A stretch of DNA of 64,000 nucleotides from Streptomyces sp. NBC_00683. GTDB taxonomy: Bacteria > Actinomycetota > Actinomycetes > Streptomycetales > Streptomycetaceae. The stretch is taken from positions 8,246,001-8,310,000 of the forward strand of contig NZ_CP109013.1 in assembly GCF_036226745.1 (NCBI RefSeq). Direction: 5' to 3'. The notes under the pieces were generated by a model. That model saw only the letters and a list, made by a program, of their open reading frames with translations, searched no databases and had not been told where the DNA came from. Shown here one piece after another: positions 13,073 through 21,929 of the stretch. Within the stretch, counting starts at the first letter, position 1. Each line of letters starts with the position of its first letter. The translations under genes were made by a program, and so were the position numbers.

Positions 13073-13106
13073 CTGCGGGACCGGCGTGTCGGCACCGGTC
13101 CCGCAG
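13073..13106. terminator. Stem-loop terminator after the amidase gene
   Basis: A perfect 12-bp stem (13073-13084 with 13095-13106) with a 10-nt loop, located 27 nt past the amidase stop and before the convergent kinase gene. It can serve both directions. Confidence 0.75.
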
Positions 13107-13146
13107 CCCTCGTCCCCCGTCGGTCAGGCTCTTCGCCCCGACGCGG

Positions 13147-14283
13147 TCAGCGGGTCCCCACCGCGGCCCGCACGGCGCGCCGCGCCATCGCGCAGTCGTC
13201 GTGCAACCTGCGCAGCAGCAGCCGCTGTTCCTCGCCCGACGAGAGCGCGCCCTGCCGGGCCTGCCCGCCACCCGACGGCGCCCCTTCGCGCATGGCGCGC
13301 TGGACAGCCGTCTCGTACGTCCGGATCTCCCGGGTCAGTACGAGCATGAGGTTCACCAGGAACGCGTCGCGTGCCGCGGCACCCGGCGCCTGCGCCAGCT
13401 GGCTGATCTGGCGGCGGGCCGCCGGCGCGTCACCGAGTACGGTCCAGAGCGTCGCCAGGTCGTAGCCCGGCAGGTACCAGCCCGCGTGCTCCCAGTCGAC
13501 CAGCACCGGGCCGGTGGGCGGCAGCAGGATGTTGGAGAGCAGCGCGTCACCGTGACAGAACTGGCCCATGCCTCCCCGGCCGCTCGCATGGGCCAGACCG
13601 TGCAGCAGCTTCTGCAGATCACCCAGATCACGATCGGTGAAGAGCCCCAACTCGTGATACCTGGCGATGCGCGAGGCGTAGTCCAGCGGAGCGTCGAACA
13701 GACCTGCCGGAGGCCGCCAGGCATTGATCCTGCTGACCGCTCCGAGGGCCGCCCGCACATCCGCCCGGGGCGGTGCCTCCGCGGGGTGCCTCGTCAGCGC
13801 CGCGACCCGGCCGGGCATCCGCTCGATCACCAGCGTGCAGTTCTCGGGGTCGGCCGCGATGAGCCGGGGGACCCGAACCGGTGGGCGGTGCCTGACGAAG
13901 GCGCGGTATGCAGCTATTTCGTGCCGGAACCGCTCGGTCCACACGGGGGAGTGGTCCAGTAAACACTTGGCCACCGCGGTGGCACGACCGGTGGTGCCGA
14001 CGATGAGCACCGAGCGCCCGCTGCGACGCAGCACCTGCACCGGATTGAACTCCGGACAGATGCGGTGCACCGAGGCGATGGCCATCCTCAGCTGTGCACC
14101 CTGAGGGCCGGACAAGTCGAGTCTCCCGCTGAGCGGTTGGGCGCCGGTGCCCGCCGCCCGCCGGGTCCGACCCATGCCGGACGCCGGCGATGCCGCGTTG
14201 GGGTCGAGATACGGCCCGCCGCCCGCCCCCATGGGGCGGAAGGCGCGGGGTGGGGCGGACACGGAGGACGATGCTGTGTACAT
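13147..14283 (-). CDS. Aminoglycoside phosphotransferase-family kinase-like protein
   Basis: About 378 residues of APH/choline-kinase fold. The Brenner-type catalytic motif is [13 protein letters not shown] (Asp as catalytic base) followed by the metal-binding Asp in [10 protein letters not shown]. The N-terminal lobe shows ATAVAKCLL and the hinge region [11 protein letters not shown]. Proteins of this group phosphorylate small hydroxyl or amino compounds; the substrate is unknown and antibiotic resistance should not be assumed. The start at 14283 (MYTASSSV) is chosen on an AAGGGA about 11 nt upstream; the frame stays open to 14460. It is divergent from the nsdA-like gene. Confidence 0.75.
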   Translation of the reverse strand: MYTASSSVSAPPRAFRPMGAGGGPYLDPNAASPASGMGRTRRAAGTGAQPLSGRLDLSGPQGAQLRMAIASVHRICPEFNPVQVLRRSGRSVLIVGTTGRATAVAKCLLDHSPVWTERFRHEIAAYRAFVRHRPPVRVPRLIAADPENCTLVIERMPGRVAALTRHPAEAPPRADVRAALGAVSRINAWRPPAGLFDAPLDYASRIARYHELGLFTDRDLGDLQKLLHGLAHASGRGGMGQFCHGDALLSNILLPPTGPVLVDWEHAGWYLPGYDLATLWTVLGDAPAARRQISQLAQAPGAAARDAFLVNLMLVLTREIRTYETAVQRAMREGAPSGGGQARQGALSSGEEQRLLLRRLHDDCAMARRAVRAAVGTR

Positions 14284-14514
14284 GGGCGAGACAGATCCCT
14301 TCGTGCGCCGACAAGTTACGTGCGCCGCCCCGGCCGGCGGCCGTTCGGCACCCTGGGGAGTACCTAGGGCTGCCGGGCGGGGTGGCGCACTCCTACCTGA
14401 CACTGGGTAATGGGTAGTGGACCATCTGGCGGACCCTGGCGAACCCTGGCGAATAGTCACTCAGCAACTGACAGGGGGTTAGTGTCAAGTCAGCCGAGAA
14501 CCTGGGGGCTTGAC

Positions 14515-16011
14515 GTGACCGGAGAACCCAACACCCGCCTTTCTGATCTGTTCGGCCTGGCCGGATGGTCCAAGGGGGAGCTAGCGAGAATGGTGAACCG
14601 GCAGGCGGCGGCCATGGGCCACCTCCAGCTGGCCACCGATACCTCGCGGGTCAGGCGCTGGATCGACATGGGGGAGTCCCCCCGAGATCCCGTGCCTGAA
14701 GTGCTGGCAGCTCTGTTCACCGAGCGGCTCGGCCGTGTCGTGACCATCGAGGACCTCGGGTTCGGCCGGCGCGGGCGTGTGGGGAAACGGCAAAACACCG
14801 GGACGGAGAAGAATCCCGACGGATTGCCGTGGGCGCCCGAACGGACGGCAGCGGTCCTCACCGAATTCACGGGAATGGACCTCATGCTCAACCGACGCGG
14901 CTTGGTGAGCGCGGGCGCCGCGCTCGCCGCTGGCTCAGCCATCACCGGCGCCATGTACGACTGGCTGCATTCCGACCCCGCCCCGGCGGCCAAGGCATCC
15001 GGCCTCAACGACCCCATGTACGCCGACGCGGCCGGCTTCGACCGGTACGAGGCCGCCCCCATCGGATCCGAGGAGATCGAGGCCCTCGAGCGCTCGGTCG
15101 AGGTGTTCCGTGCCTGGGACGCCTCACGCGGCGGAGGACTTCAGCGCAAGGCCGTCGTGGGCCAGCTCAACGAGGTGGGCGGCATGCTCGCCTACCACCA
15201 CCCCGACCATCTGCAGCGCCGCCTGTGGGGCGTCGCCGCCAACCTCGCGGTCCTCGCGGGCTGGATGTCCCACGACGTCGGCCTCGAACCCACCGCCCAG
15301 AAGTACTTCGTCATCGCCGCCCATGCGGCGCGCGAGGGCGGTGACCGGCCGAGGGCCGGCGAGGCGCTCTCCCGTGCGGCACGCCAGATGGTTCATCTGG
15401 GCCGTCCGGACGATGCCCTGGACCTGATGAAGCTCGCCAAGTCCGGTTCGGGGGAGGAGACCCTGCCCCGTACGCGGGCGATGCTGTACACCATCGAGGC
15501 CTGGGCCCAGGCGTCCATGGGGCGCGGGCAGGCCATGCGGCGCACTCTGGGCGAGGCCGAGGAGCTCTTCGTCTCGGACAAGGGTGATGTGCCGCCCCCG
15601 AGCTGGATGCAGATGTTCGACGAGGCGGACATGCACGGCATGCAGGCCCTGGCGTTCCGTACGCTCGCGGAGCACGATCCGGCTGCGGCAGGCACGGCCC
15701 AGCGCCACGCCAAGCAGGCGCTCGAGCTCCGTATCAACGGTCGTCAGCGGTCGAAGATCTTCGACTACATCTCGCTGGCGTCGGCCTGCTTCATCGCCGA
15801 CGACCCCGAGCAGGCCGACCGGTACGCACGGCTCGCCCTGGTGTCGATGGGGGAGACCTCCTCGCACCGCACGTGGGACCGCCTGCGCGAGATGTACCGG
15901 CTCACCGGTCAGTTCGCGGGGTACGCCAAGATCGAGGACCTTCGCGAGGAGATCGAACTCGCACTGCCCCAGAGCACGTTCACCAAGAGGCCGAGAGGCT
16001 CACAGATCTGA
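14515..16011 (+). CDS. nsdA: NsdA-like TPR transcriptional regulator
   Basis: About 498 residues, matching the NsdA family, described in S. coelicolor as a negative regulator of differentiation and antibiotic production. The N-terminus (TRLSDLFGLAGWSKGELARMVNRQA) resembles a degenerate helix-turn-helix, followed by the conserved VRRWIDMGESPRDPVPEVL block. A hydrophobic patch AGAALAAGSAITGAM occurs at about 130. The second half is helical with TPR-like repeats (about 230-480). The start is uncertain: GTG 14515 (GGGGG upstream) gives VTGEPNTRLSD, close to known family starts; GTG 14482 is an alternative. Regulators of this type act on a broad regulon, so the position beside a kinase gene says little. 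Confidence 0.75.
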   Translation: MTGEPNTRLSDLFGLAGWSKGELARMVNRQAAAMGHLQLATDTSRVRRWIDMGESPRDPVPEVLAALFTERLGRVVTIEDLGFGRRGRVGKRQNTGTEKNPDGLPWAPERTAAVLTEFTGMDLMLNRRGLVSAGAALAAGSAITGAMYDWLHSDPAPAAKASGLNDPMYADAAGFDRYEAAPIGSEEIEALERSVEVFRAWDASRGGGLQRKAVVGQLNEVGGMLAYHHPDHLQRRLWGVAANLAVLAGWMSHDVGLEPTAQKYFVIAAHAAREGGDRPRAGEALSRAARQMVHLGRPDDALDLMKLAKSGSGEETLPRTRAMLYTIEAWAQASMGRGQAMRRTLGEAEELFVSDKGDVPPPSWMQMFDEADMHGMQALAFRTLAEHDPAAAGTAQRHAKQALELRINGRQRSKIFDYISLASACFIADDPEQADRYARLALVSMGETSSHRTWDRLREMYRLTGQFAGYAKIEDLREEIELALPQSTFTKRPRGSQI

Positions 16012-16107
16012 TCCGGGGCGTCGTCGACCGGCGCCGTGCCGTCGTCCGGCCCCTGCCGGAGCAGTCGAATCAGCACATCCACAGGTGGTACGCCGTCCTG
16101 CGATTCC

Positions 16108-17562
16108 TCACGCCCCGACGCGGGCCACCAACACACATGCGTCGTCGAGCCGTTCGGTTCCGCCGAACTCCTCGACGACAGTCCTTACGCAGTCCTGCGC
16201 CGTGCGGGCCTGTGCGAACCGAGGGGCCAGGCCCAGCAGTGCGTCCGGGCCGGCACTCCGGTCCCTCTGCCGTGTCAGCCCGTCGGTGTGCAGCATCAGC
16301 ACATCGCCGGGAAGCAGGGTCACTTGGTCCTGTTCGTACGAGACGGCGGATGCCGCGCCGAGCAGCACGCCGTCCGGCGTCGGCAGAGGACGCCCCACTC
16401 CGTTGCGGAAGAGCAGCGGCGCGGGGTGACCTGCCTGCGCCCAGGCCAGCGTGCCTGTCGCCGGGTCGTAGCGGCAGCACACGGCGCTGCCCAGAACGGG
16501 CTGAACCGAGGATTCGATCAACTGGTTCAGATGGCCCATCACGGCTCCCGGCTCGATGCCGGCCATCGCCATTCCGCGCAGGGCGCCCAGCAGCATCGCC
16601 ATGGCCGAGGTGGCCGGGATCCCGTGGCCCGTCAGGTCACCGACGGTGAGCAGCGTCCTGCCGTCAGGGAGCTGCAGCGCGTCGTACCAGTCGCCGCCGA
16701 TCAGGTTGCTCGACTCCGACGGAAGGTAGTGGGCGGCGGTGTCCAGGGCGCCGGGGCCCCGGCCGGGGGTGGAGAGCGATCCGCGCCAGGGCGGCAGCAC
16801 GGCCTCCTGGAGTTCCACGGCCATCCGGTGCTCGGTCCGCGCGATCTGCTGTCCGCGCCGCAGCGAGTCCCGCGTCCGGCTCATGAGGTGCTGACTGCGC
16901 CGGAGCCTGCTGACATCGCGGAGGACCGCCCACATGGAGGCGGTGCAGCCGTCGGCGTCGAGAACGGGTTCGCCCATCATGTGAACCGTGCGCATCCGGC
17001 CGTCGGGCAGCAGAATCCGGAATTCGCCGTCTATCGGCCTGCCGTCGACCAGGCAGTCGGTGACCATCGACATCAGCAGGGGCTGGTCCTCGGCGAGGAC
17101 CAGCGAAGGCAGTTCGTCCAGGGACAGCGGCCCGGACTCAGGAGACCTGGCGAAGATCTGGTACAGCTCGTCCGACCAGCTGACCTCGTCGGTGAGCAGA
17201 TCCCATTCGGCGCTGCCCACCCTGCTGAGGATCGAGCCGGTCCGCGGTAGGTCCGTCGTGTCCCCGGTGGTCACCCCGGCGGGTTCGTCGTCCGCCTGTT
17301 CCGGAATGCCGTCCTTGAGCTGTCCCAGGTGCTCGCCGAGGTCGTCGAGCTGGTGGACGGCAAGATCGCAGAGCGCGCGCTGCCAGCGCACCTGGGGGTC
17401 GTCCTCCTCGATGACCGAGGTGTCCCGCCGCACGGCGTCCACGTCTCCGCGCAGCCGTCGGGTCCGGCTGATCAAGGCCTCGACGGCATCTCGCTCGGGC
17501 GGCTGGGGGGCGGGGCGGTCCGCGAACGTATGGGACGGCATCTCGTACTCCGATACAGGCAT
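16108..17562 (-). CDS. PAS-domain PP2C (SpoIIE-type) serine/threonine phosphatase
   Basis: 484 residues. Residues 1-100 are helical and charged; a PAS-like sensor follows (about 112-235, with AEWDLLTDEVSWSDELYQIF and EFRILLPDGRMRTV); the catalytic SpoIIE/PP2C domain is at about 265-480. The metal-binding aspartates are in IGGDWYDAL and VGDLTGHGIPA, with a third in RLDDACVLV. Such phosphatases usually dephosphorylate anti-anti-sigma factors and so switch on stress or developmental sigma factors. No partner anti-sigma gene is adjacent. The start may be 17562 or the in-frame ATG at 17541. It is convergent with nsdA. Confidence 0.88.
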   Translation of the reverse strand: MPVSEYEMPSHTFADRPAPQPPERDAVEALISRTRRLRGDVDAVRRDTSVIEEDDPQVRWQRALCDLAVHQLDDLGEHLGQLKDGIPEQADDEPAGVTTGDTTDLPRTGSILSRVGSAEWDLLTDEVSWSDELYQIFARSPESGPLSLDELPSLVLAEDQPLLMSMVTDCLVDGRPIDGEFRILLPDGRMRTVHMMGEPVLDADGCTASMWAVLRDVSRLRRSQHLMSRTRDSLRRGQQIARTEHRMAVELQEAVLPPWRGSLSTPGRGPGALDTAAHYLPSESSNLIGGDWYDALQLPDGRTLLTVGDLTGHGIPATSAMAMLLGALRGMAMAGIEPGAVMGHLNQLIESSVQPVLGSAVCCRYDPATGTLAWAQAGHPAPLLFRNGVGRPLPTPDGVLLGAASAVSYEQDQVTLLPGDVLMLHTDGLTRQRDRSAGPDALLGLAPRFAQARTAQDCVRTVVEEFGGTERLDDACVLVARVGA

Positions 17563-18054
17563 GGCACGGCCGGTTCATGGGGGTGGACCGAACACGACTG
17601 TTGCACAGGCCGAGGGAGCCCGTAAGGGATTTGGCAACACTCGATACGTTGTTGCTTCCGGCATATGCCGTCGGCCGGGTGAAGTGGTGGCTCGCCGAAC
17701 ACCCTTGCCTTTACGCGGGTGTTGACGCAAGTCGTCGGGCGTGAGCGGCTGTGCGTACGCCCGCGCGCGGGGCTGTTGCGCGGCGCGCCACTGCGGGGAT
17801 CAGGGCATATGTGTGCTCCGGGAGCCGGTGGATCAGCGATGCCGTTCCGGTCCGGGATCCTGCCCGGGGTCCGGGTGGAGGAGGTGCCGGCAGTGGTGGC
17901 CGGGGCGACGGACGGGCGCGTGTCGGACATATGTTCCGCAGGCCGGATCGGCCCCCGGGAATGCCGGTGGGCCTGCTCGCGTTACCCCACCAGAACGAAA
18001 ACGATACCCATTCCCATCACGGGGAGGGGGTCGGTGTCCCGTCTGGAGGTGCCC
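17563..18054. other. Intergenic region without a convincing gene
   Basis: About 490 bases between the divergent phosphatase and L33 genes. Open frames exist on both strands but show no family resemblance and no RBS. The 3' end holds the Zur-like box (17996-18010) and the L33 RBS. The segment around 17640-17730 is less GC-rich than its surroundings and contains TTGACG near 17722, a possible -35 element. Nothing else is seen. Confidence 0.5.
17996..18010. promoter_or_regulatory. Putative Zur operator
   Basis: CGAAAACGATACCCA matches 11 of 15 positions of the palindromic Streptomyces Zur consensus (TGAAAATGATTTTCA type); the left half is strong and the right half weak. It lies 45 nt upstream of a cysteine-free L33 gene that is followed by a cysteine-free L31 gene, the usual Zur targets. 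The match is by eye. Confidence 0.5.
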
Positions 18055-18219
18055 ATGGCACGTAGTGAGGTCAGGCCCGTCGTCACCCTCCGGTCAACGG
18101 CCGGAACCGGCCACAGCTATGTGACGCGCAAGAACCGCCGCAACAGCCCCGACCGGCTCGAGCTGCGCAAATACGACCCGGCCGCAGGAGCGCACGTCCT
18201 CTTCCGTGAGGTCCGCTGA
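18055..18219 (+). CDS. rpmG: 50S ribosomal protein L33, zinc-independent paralogue
   Basis: 54-residue L33. It contains no cysteine, so it lacks the zinc ribbon of the C+ form ([25 protein letters not shown] is the family core). In actinobacteria such C- paralogues are induced by zinc starvation and replace the zinc-binding L33 in the ribosome, freeing zinc. The start is ATG at 18055 with GGAGG at 18046-18050. It is followed 54 nt later by the C- L31 gene, and the two probably form one operon under the upstream Zur-like box. Confidence 0.93.
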   Translation: MARSEVRPVVTLRSTAGTGHSYVTRKNRRNSPDRLELRKYDPAAGAHVLFREVR

Positions 18220-18273
18220 CCGCTCCCGCCGCCCGGCAGGACTCTTGTCACCCCTTGTGAGGAAGGAACGCCC

Positions 18274-18534
18274 ATGAAGTCCAGCATCCATCCCGTATCC
18301 CGTCCCGTGGTCTTCCGTGACATCGCTGCCGGAACGGCTTTCCTGACGCGCTCGACCGTGGATGCCGAGCAGCGCGTGGAGTGGGAGGACGGCAACACGT
18401 ATCCGGTCATCGACGTGGAGACCTCGTCGGCCAGCCATCCCTTCTACACCGGTACTCGCCAGGTGCTGGACACGGCCGGTCGCATCGAACAGTTCCGACG
18501 CCGCTACGGCACGGCCGCAGTCGCCAGGGGCTGA
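18274..18534 (+). CDS. rpmE2: 50S ribosomal protein L31 type B, zinc-independent
   Basis: 86-residue type B L31. There is no cysteine (the zinc-binding type A has a CxxC pair), and the characteristic [27 protein letters not shown]-terminal segment is present. It takes the place of L31 type A when zinc is short. The start is ATG at 18274 with GAGGAAGG at 18258-18265. It lies directly downstream of the C- L33 gene. A terminator with a T8 run lies about 150 nt further on. Confidence 0.93.
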   Translation: MKSSIHPVSRPVVFRDIAAGTAFLTRSTVDAEQRVEWEDGNTYPVIDVETSSASHPFYTGTRQVLDTAGRIEQFRRRYGTAAVARG

Positions 18535-18614
18535 CATCGTCCCTGGTGGGCATGGTGTGGATCACATGCGCGGCTGCCGATTCCCGGGAACGGCCCTCGG
18601 TGGTTTATCGTTCA

Positions 18615-18722
18615 TATAGTGGGACCGAGCGGGCCGCGCCCGCACGCGGCGACCGAGCTTCGCACCCCGCACACAAGCCGCCCCGGCTGGATTCCCCCGA
18701 TCCGGCCGGGGCTCCTTTTTTT
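18615..18722 (+). ncRNA. Candidate small RNA (promoter-terminator pair without an ORF)
   Basis: An AT-rich island (TTTATCGTTCATATAGT, 18604-18620) holds a good extended -10 element, TATAGT at 18615-18620, with no clear -35. A strong intrinsic terminator with eight T residues follows at 18681-18722. Between them there is no open frame with an RBS, so a transcript of roughly 95-100 nt would be non-coding. The terminator may instead simply end the L33-L31 transcript; the promoter is the evidence for an independent RNA. Confidence 0.3.
18681..18722 (+). terminator. Intrinsic terminator downstream of rpmG-rpmE2
   Basis: A GC stem (CCCCGGCTGG with CCGGCCGGGG, 18681-18710) is followed by CTCC and a run of eight T. 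It is one of the few terminators in the window with a classical T tract. Confidence 0.8.
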
Positions 18723-18767
18723 GCGCCCGGCGCCGCGAGCGGTCGGCCGTCAGCGCGCGGCACGGGT

Positions 18768-19268
18768 TCACATCGTCTCGTTGAGGTCCGTCGCGTAGTG
18801 CTCGATGGCGGCCCGGTACCTCTGCACACTGGAGCTGTCACTCGTCTCCGCGACGAGGCGCAGCAGAATCCGCATGGCTTCGTGGTGCTCGCCGGTGTTG
18901 AACAGCGCCATGGAGAGGAACGTCCGCAGCGCGCCGTCGTCCGGGAACTCCGCCACACCGCGGCGCAGCGTCTCGACGGCCTGCCCGAACCTGCCCAGCA
19001 CCCGGTAGGTGCTCCCGAGTCCGAGCAGCGCGCCCCGGCGGTCCTCCTCGCGCAGGGCGTCACCCTGGAGACAGCGCTCGTAGTACGGAACGGCCTCGGC
19101 CTCCAGGCCGAGCACATCGTGGACCCAGGCGGTGTGGTAGGCCACATCCACGGCATCGGGATAGTCGGCGGTGAGGGAGAGCAGGCGTTCCCTGGCCTGC
19201 TCGGGGTGGCCCTGTTCACGCAGCCGCACGGCCTGCGCCAGCAGCTCGTTCTTGTCCGGTGCGCTCAT
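18768..19268 (-). CDS. Tetratricopeptide-repeat protein
   Basis: 166-residue soluble protein made of about four TPR units (for example AVDVAYHTAWVHDVLGLEAEAVPYYERCL, then ALLGLGSTYRVLGRFGQAVETLRRGV). TPRs mediate protein-protein contacts; no catalytic part is present. The start at 19268 (MSAPDKNELL) is chosen because the upstream in-frame extension has no family character and runs through the start region of the VanZ-like gene. It is divergent from that gene with a 61-nt gap. Confidence 0.8.
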   Translation of the reverse strand: MSAPDKNELLAQAVRLREQGHPEQARERLLSLTADYPDAVDVAYHTAWVHDVLGLEAEAVPYYERCLQGDALREEDRRGALLGLGSTYRVLGRFGQAVETLRRGVAEFPDDGALRTFLSMALFNTGEHHEAMRILLRLVAETSDSSSVQRYRAAIEHYATDLNETM

Positions 19269-19329
19269 GCCTACATCGTCGCACCCGACTCCGGGTGTGG
19301 CTGCCAGGGTTGGGGGCATCCGTTCCGCC

Positions 19330-20166
19330 ATGACTGTAGAGGCGGATCGTAGTACACAACATAGAAGCTGGGGCCGTCTTGCGCTGCGCGTGCTGGTGCT
19401 CGTCGCGGCATTTCTGAGCCTTGTGGCGTTCTCGGTCGTCCTGGCGAAGGTGACGCTGACACCGTCACCGGCTTCCGAGGGCATCGTGACATCGAACCTG
19501 CAGCCGGGGCGGTCGCTTCGGCAGTACGCGCAGGACTACACCTTCCTCGCCGCCTGCAAACAGGCGGGAGGCAACCTGCTGCTCGGCGCGCCCTTCGGTG
19601 TTCTGCTGCCGATCCTGGTGCCACGGCGGCTGCGGATGATCCGGATGGTCCTGCTGACCGTCCTGGTCATGGCGGTCGTCGAACTCACGCAGGGGGCGCT
19701 CGTCGCCGGGCGCGCCTTCGACATCGACGACGTGATCCTCAACACGAGCGGCGCTCTGCTCGGTTACGCGCTGGTGGGGCGGCGGATCAGCCACCGCTAC
19801 CACGCCCTTTCCGACGCGCCGCCCGCAAAGGACACGGCGCGGACGAAGACCACGAAGAAGGCCGCCGACCGGACCGGCGTCAAGAGCAGGACAAGCGTCA
19901 AGAGCAAGGTCGGTATCAGGAGCAAGGCCGACATCAAGAGCAAGGCCGGTGCCGGCAGCAAGGCCGGTACCAGGACGAAGGCCGGTGCCGGTGTGAAGCA
20001 GGGTGCCAGGAACAGGTCCGGGGCCAAGGCGGGGTCCGCCAAGGCCTCTTCCGGCCGGAGCGCGTCCGCGTCGACTGCCCGCGGACGCGCCCTCATCGGC
20101 CGGATGTGGAGTCGTCGGCCGGGCCCGGGCGGGGGAGCGTCCGGAGCCGGCCGGCGTGGAGCCTAG
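19330..20166 (+). CDS. VanZ-like membrane protein with long basic C-terminal tail
   Basis: 278 residues. Residues 1-155 are a VanZ-like domain with about four membrane helices (LVLVAAFLSLVAFSVVL, NLLLGAPFGVLLPILV, VLLTVLVMAVVELTQGAL, ILNTSGALLGYALVG). The family motif N-L-x-x-x-x-P-F-G and the DIDDVILNTSGALLGY segment are clear. Residues 165-278 are a low-complexity K/S/G/A/R tail with repeated SKAGAG and TKAGAG units, resembling histone H1-like or HupS-like tails. VanZ itself gives low-level teicoplanin resistance; the role of this variant is unknown. The 3' end overlaps the convergent GH6 gene by 4 nt. Confidence 0.8.
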   Translation: MTVEADRSTQHRSWGRLALRVLVLVAAFLSLVAFSVVLAKVTLTPSPASEGIVTSNLQPGRSLRQYAQDYTFLAACKQAGGNLLLGAPFGVLLPILVPRRLRMIRMVLLTVLVMAVVELTQGALVAGRAFDIDDVILNTSGALLGYALVGRRISHRYHALSDAPPAKDTARTKTTKKAADRTGVKSRTSVKSKVGIRSKADIKSKAGAGSKAGTRTKAGAGVKQGARNRSGAKAGSAKASSGRSASASTARGRALIGRMWSRRPGPGGGASGAGRRGA

Positions 20167-21914
20167 AGCGCCGGGTGGGCGTTCTTCATGAGCTCCTGGA
20201 ACTGCGCGGAGAACCACTTGCCGGAAAGTGGCGCGTCGGGCAGTGCCCCTGACGGGTTGTTGCCGTTGCGGACGTTACCCCCGTAGGTCGGGTCGCACAT
20301 CCGGTCGAAGCCCTTGCCCTCCTCGTTCGGGATCTCCTTGCTGGCCCCGTCCGACTCCCCCGGCGGCTTCATCCAGACGTACGCGTCGATCCCGGCCGCG
20401 GGGGCGGCCTTCGGCCGTTCGCCGAGACCGGCTCCGGCCTGGTTGCACCAGTTGCCCAGGTGGATGCGCCGGTCGTACCGGCCGCCGTCCACATAGGTGT
20501 CGACGCTGGTCGTGGCACCCGGACCGGTCGGCCGGTTCGCGCCGCCCCAGCCGTTGCGCGAGGTGTCGATCAGCATGCCGATGTCGGAGTTGAAGCCGAC
20601 CGAGACCAGCTTCTGGCGGAAGGCCTGAGCGTAGGACTGCTCGTCCGTGTAGCGGTTCCAGTCGACCCACTTCGACTGACGCACGGACGTGCCGTTGACG
20701 GAGTCGTCGATGGAGAAGTGGTCCTCCGTCGTCGCGCCGTAGTTGGCCGTGTTGGTGATGAAGCCGTGTACGTCGTTGACGGTCGCGCCCTCGGTCGTCG
20801 CCGCCACCTTGAAGATGTCGGCGGTCGCGCCGAAGTTGTCGTCCCAGCCGATCCAGCCGTGGTGCCCCGCGTCGATGTAGTTGTAGACGTTGGGCGCGTC
20901 GCCGAGCTTGTTCAGCGCGTAGCCGACGCCCTTCTGGTAGTTGCCGTTGGCCTTCATCACGTCGCAGGCAGGCGTCGCGGTGGGGCGGCCGCCGGCATTG
21001 GTGACGAGGTTCGGCAGCGAGTCGATCTCGACGGTGGTGACGATCCGCAGACCCGCGTACTTCGCGTCGCCGAGGATCGCCGCGATCGGGTCGATGTACT
21101 CGGTCTTGTACCGGTCGATCTCGGTGGGGCCGAGCTCACCGTTGGAGGCGAGCGCCGAGCAGTCACGCCCGGGCAGGTTGTAGATGACGAGCTGGACGAC
21201 GAGTTCGCCGGAGCCCTTCTGCGTCAGGGCCGCGTCCAGATGGTCGCGCAGGCCCATTCCGCCGTTGGCGCCCTCGATCGCGGCGATCCGGTCGAGCCAG
21301 ACACCCGTCGGCTGGTTGGACACCCGGGTGCCACCCGGCTCCGCGGCGGCCTTGGCCGACCACTCCGGGTTCACGTAGACCTTGGCGCCCTCGTACGGGT
21401 TGTTGGCACGGCTGCCCGCCGGAGGGTCGGTGGGCGGATCCGTCGGGTCCGGCGGGTCGGTCGGGCCCGTGGCGCCGTTGCAGGCGACGCCGTTCAGCTT
21501 GAAGGTCGCGGGAACGGCGCTGTTTCCGTTGCCCGTGGCGTTGAAGCCGAAGGAGGCGGAGGCTCCGGAGGCGAGTGTGCCGTTGTAGGAGAGGTTCTTG
21601 GCGGTGACGGCAGCACCGCTCTGCGTCACGGTGGCGTTCCAGCCCTGGCTTACCTTCTCGCCGCCGGCGAAGGACCATTCGAGCTGCCAGGTGGAGATGG
21701 CGTCACCCGTGTTCGTCACGCTCACGGCGGCCGTGAGTCCGCCGTTCCACTGGTTCTGGATCTTGTAGTCGACGGTGCATCCCGCCGCCGCGGCGGCCGA
21801 GGCCCCGAAGGGTGCTGCCGCGGCGGCGGAGCCGGCGGCTGCGGCGACAAGTGCTCCCGCCGCTATCAGTGCTGTTCGTGATCGGCGCAGGGTGGTGCGG
21901 CTCGTGCGGCTCAT
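20163..21914 (-). CDS. Secreted cellobiohydrolase, CBM2-GH6
   Basis: 583 residues. A twin-Arg-like basic N-terminus and signal peptide (about 1-44) is followed by a CBM2 cellulose-binding module (about 46-145; Trp residues in YKIQNQWNGGL, STWQLEWSF and SQGWNA), a Pro-Thr/Asp linker (about 149-165) and a GH6 catalytic domain (about 170-583). GH6 hallmark segments are TTVEIDSLPNLVTN and NYIDAGHHGWIGWDDN, carrying the catalytic aspartates. It probably releases cellobiose from the non-reducing end, complementing the divergent GH48. The RBS GAGGAAAC overlaps the stop of the decayed GH5 gene 16 nt upstream, so it sits second in a CebR-controlled operon. Confidence 0.92.
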   Translation of the reverse strand: MSRTSRTTLRRSRTALIAAGALVAAAAGSAAAAAPFGASAAAAAGCTVDYKIQNQWNGGLTAAVSVTNTGDAISTWQLEWSFAGGEKVSQGWNATVTQSGAAVTAKNLSYNGTLASGASASFGFNATGNGNSAVPATFKLNGVACNGATGPTDPPDPTDPPTDPPAGSRANNPYEGAKVYVNPEWSAKAAAEPGGTRVSNQPTGVWLDRIAAIEGANGGMGLRDHLDAALTQKGSGELVVQLVIYNLPGRDCSALASNGELGPTEIDRYKTEYIDPIAAILGDAKYAGLRIVTTVEIDSLPNLVTNAGGRPTATPACDVMKANGNYQKGVGYALNKLGDAPNVYNYIDAGHHGWIGWDDNFGATADIFKVAATTEGATVNDVHGFITNTANYGATTEDHFSIDDSVNGTSVRQSKWVDWNRYTDEQSYAQAFRQKLVSVGFNSDIGMLIDTSRNGWGGANRPTGPGATTSVDTYVDGGRYDRRIHLGNWCNQAGAGLGERPKAAPAAGIDAYVWMKPPGESDGASKEIPNEEGKGFDRMCDPTYGGNVRNGNNPSGALPDAPLSGKWFSAQFQELMKNAHPAL

Positions 21915-21929
21915 ACGAATTCCGTTTCC

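Noticed and set aside
13147..14283. Aminoglycoside resistance gene
   Set aside because: The fold is APH-like, but this superfamily covers many kinases, and nothing nearby supports aminoglycoside modification.
17719..18054. Open frame upstream of and in frame with L33
   Set aside because: No RBS or family resemblance; L33 has its own GGAGG and ATG, and the Zur-like box lies within this stretch.
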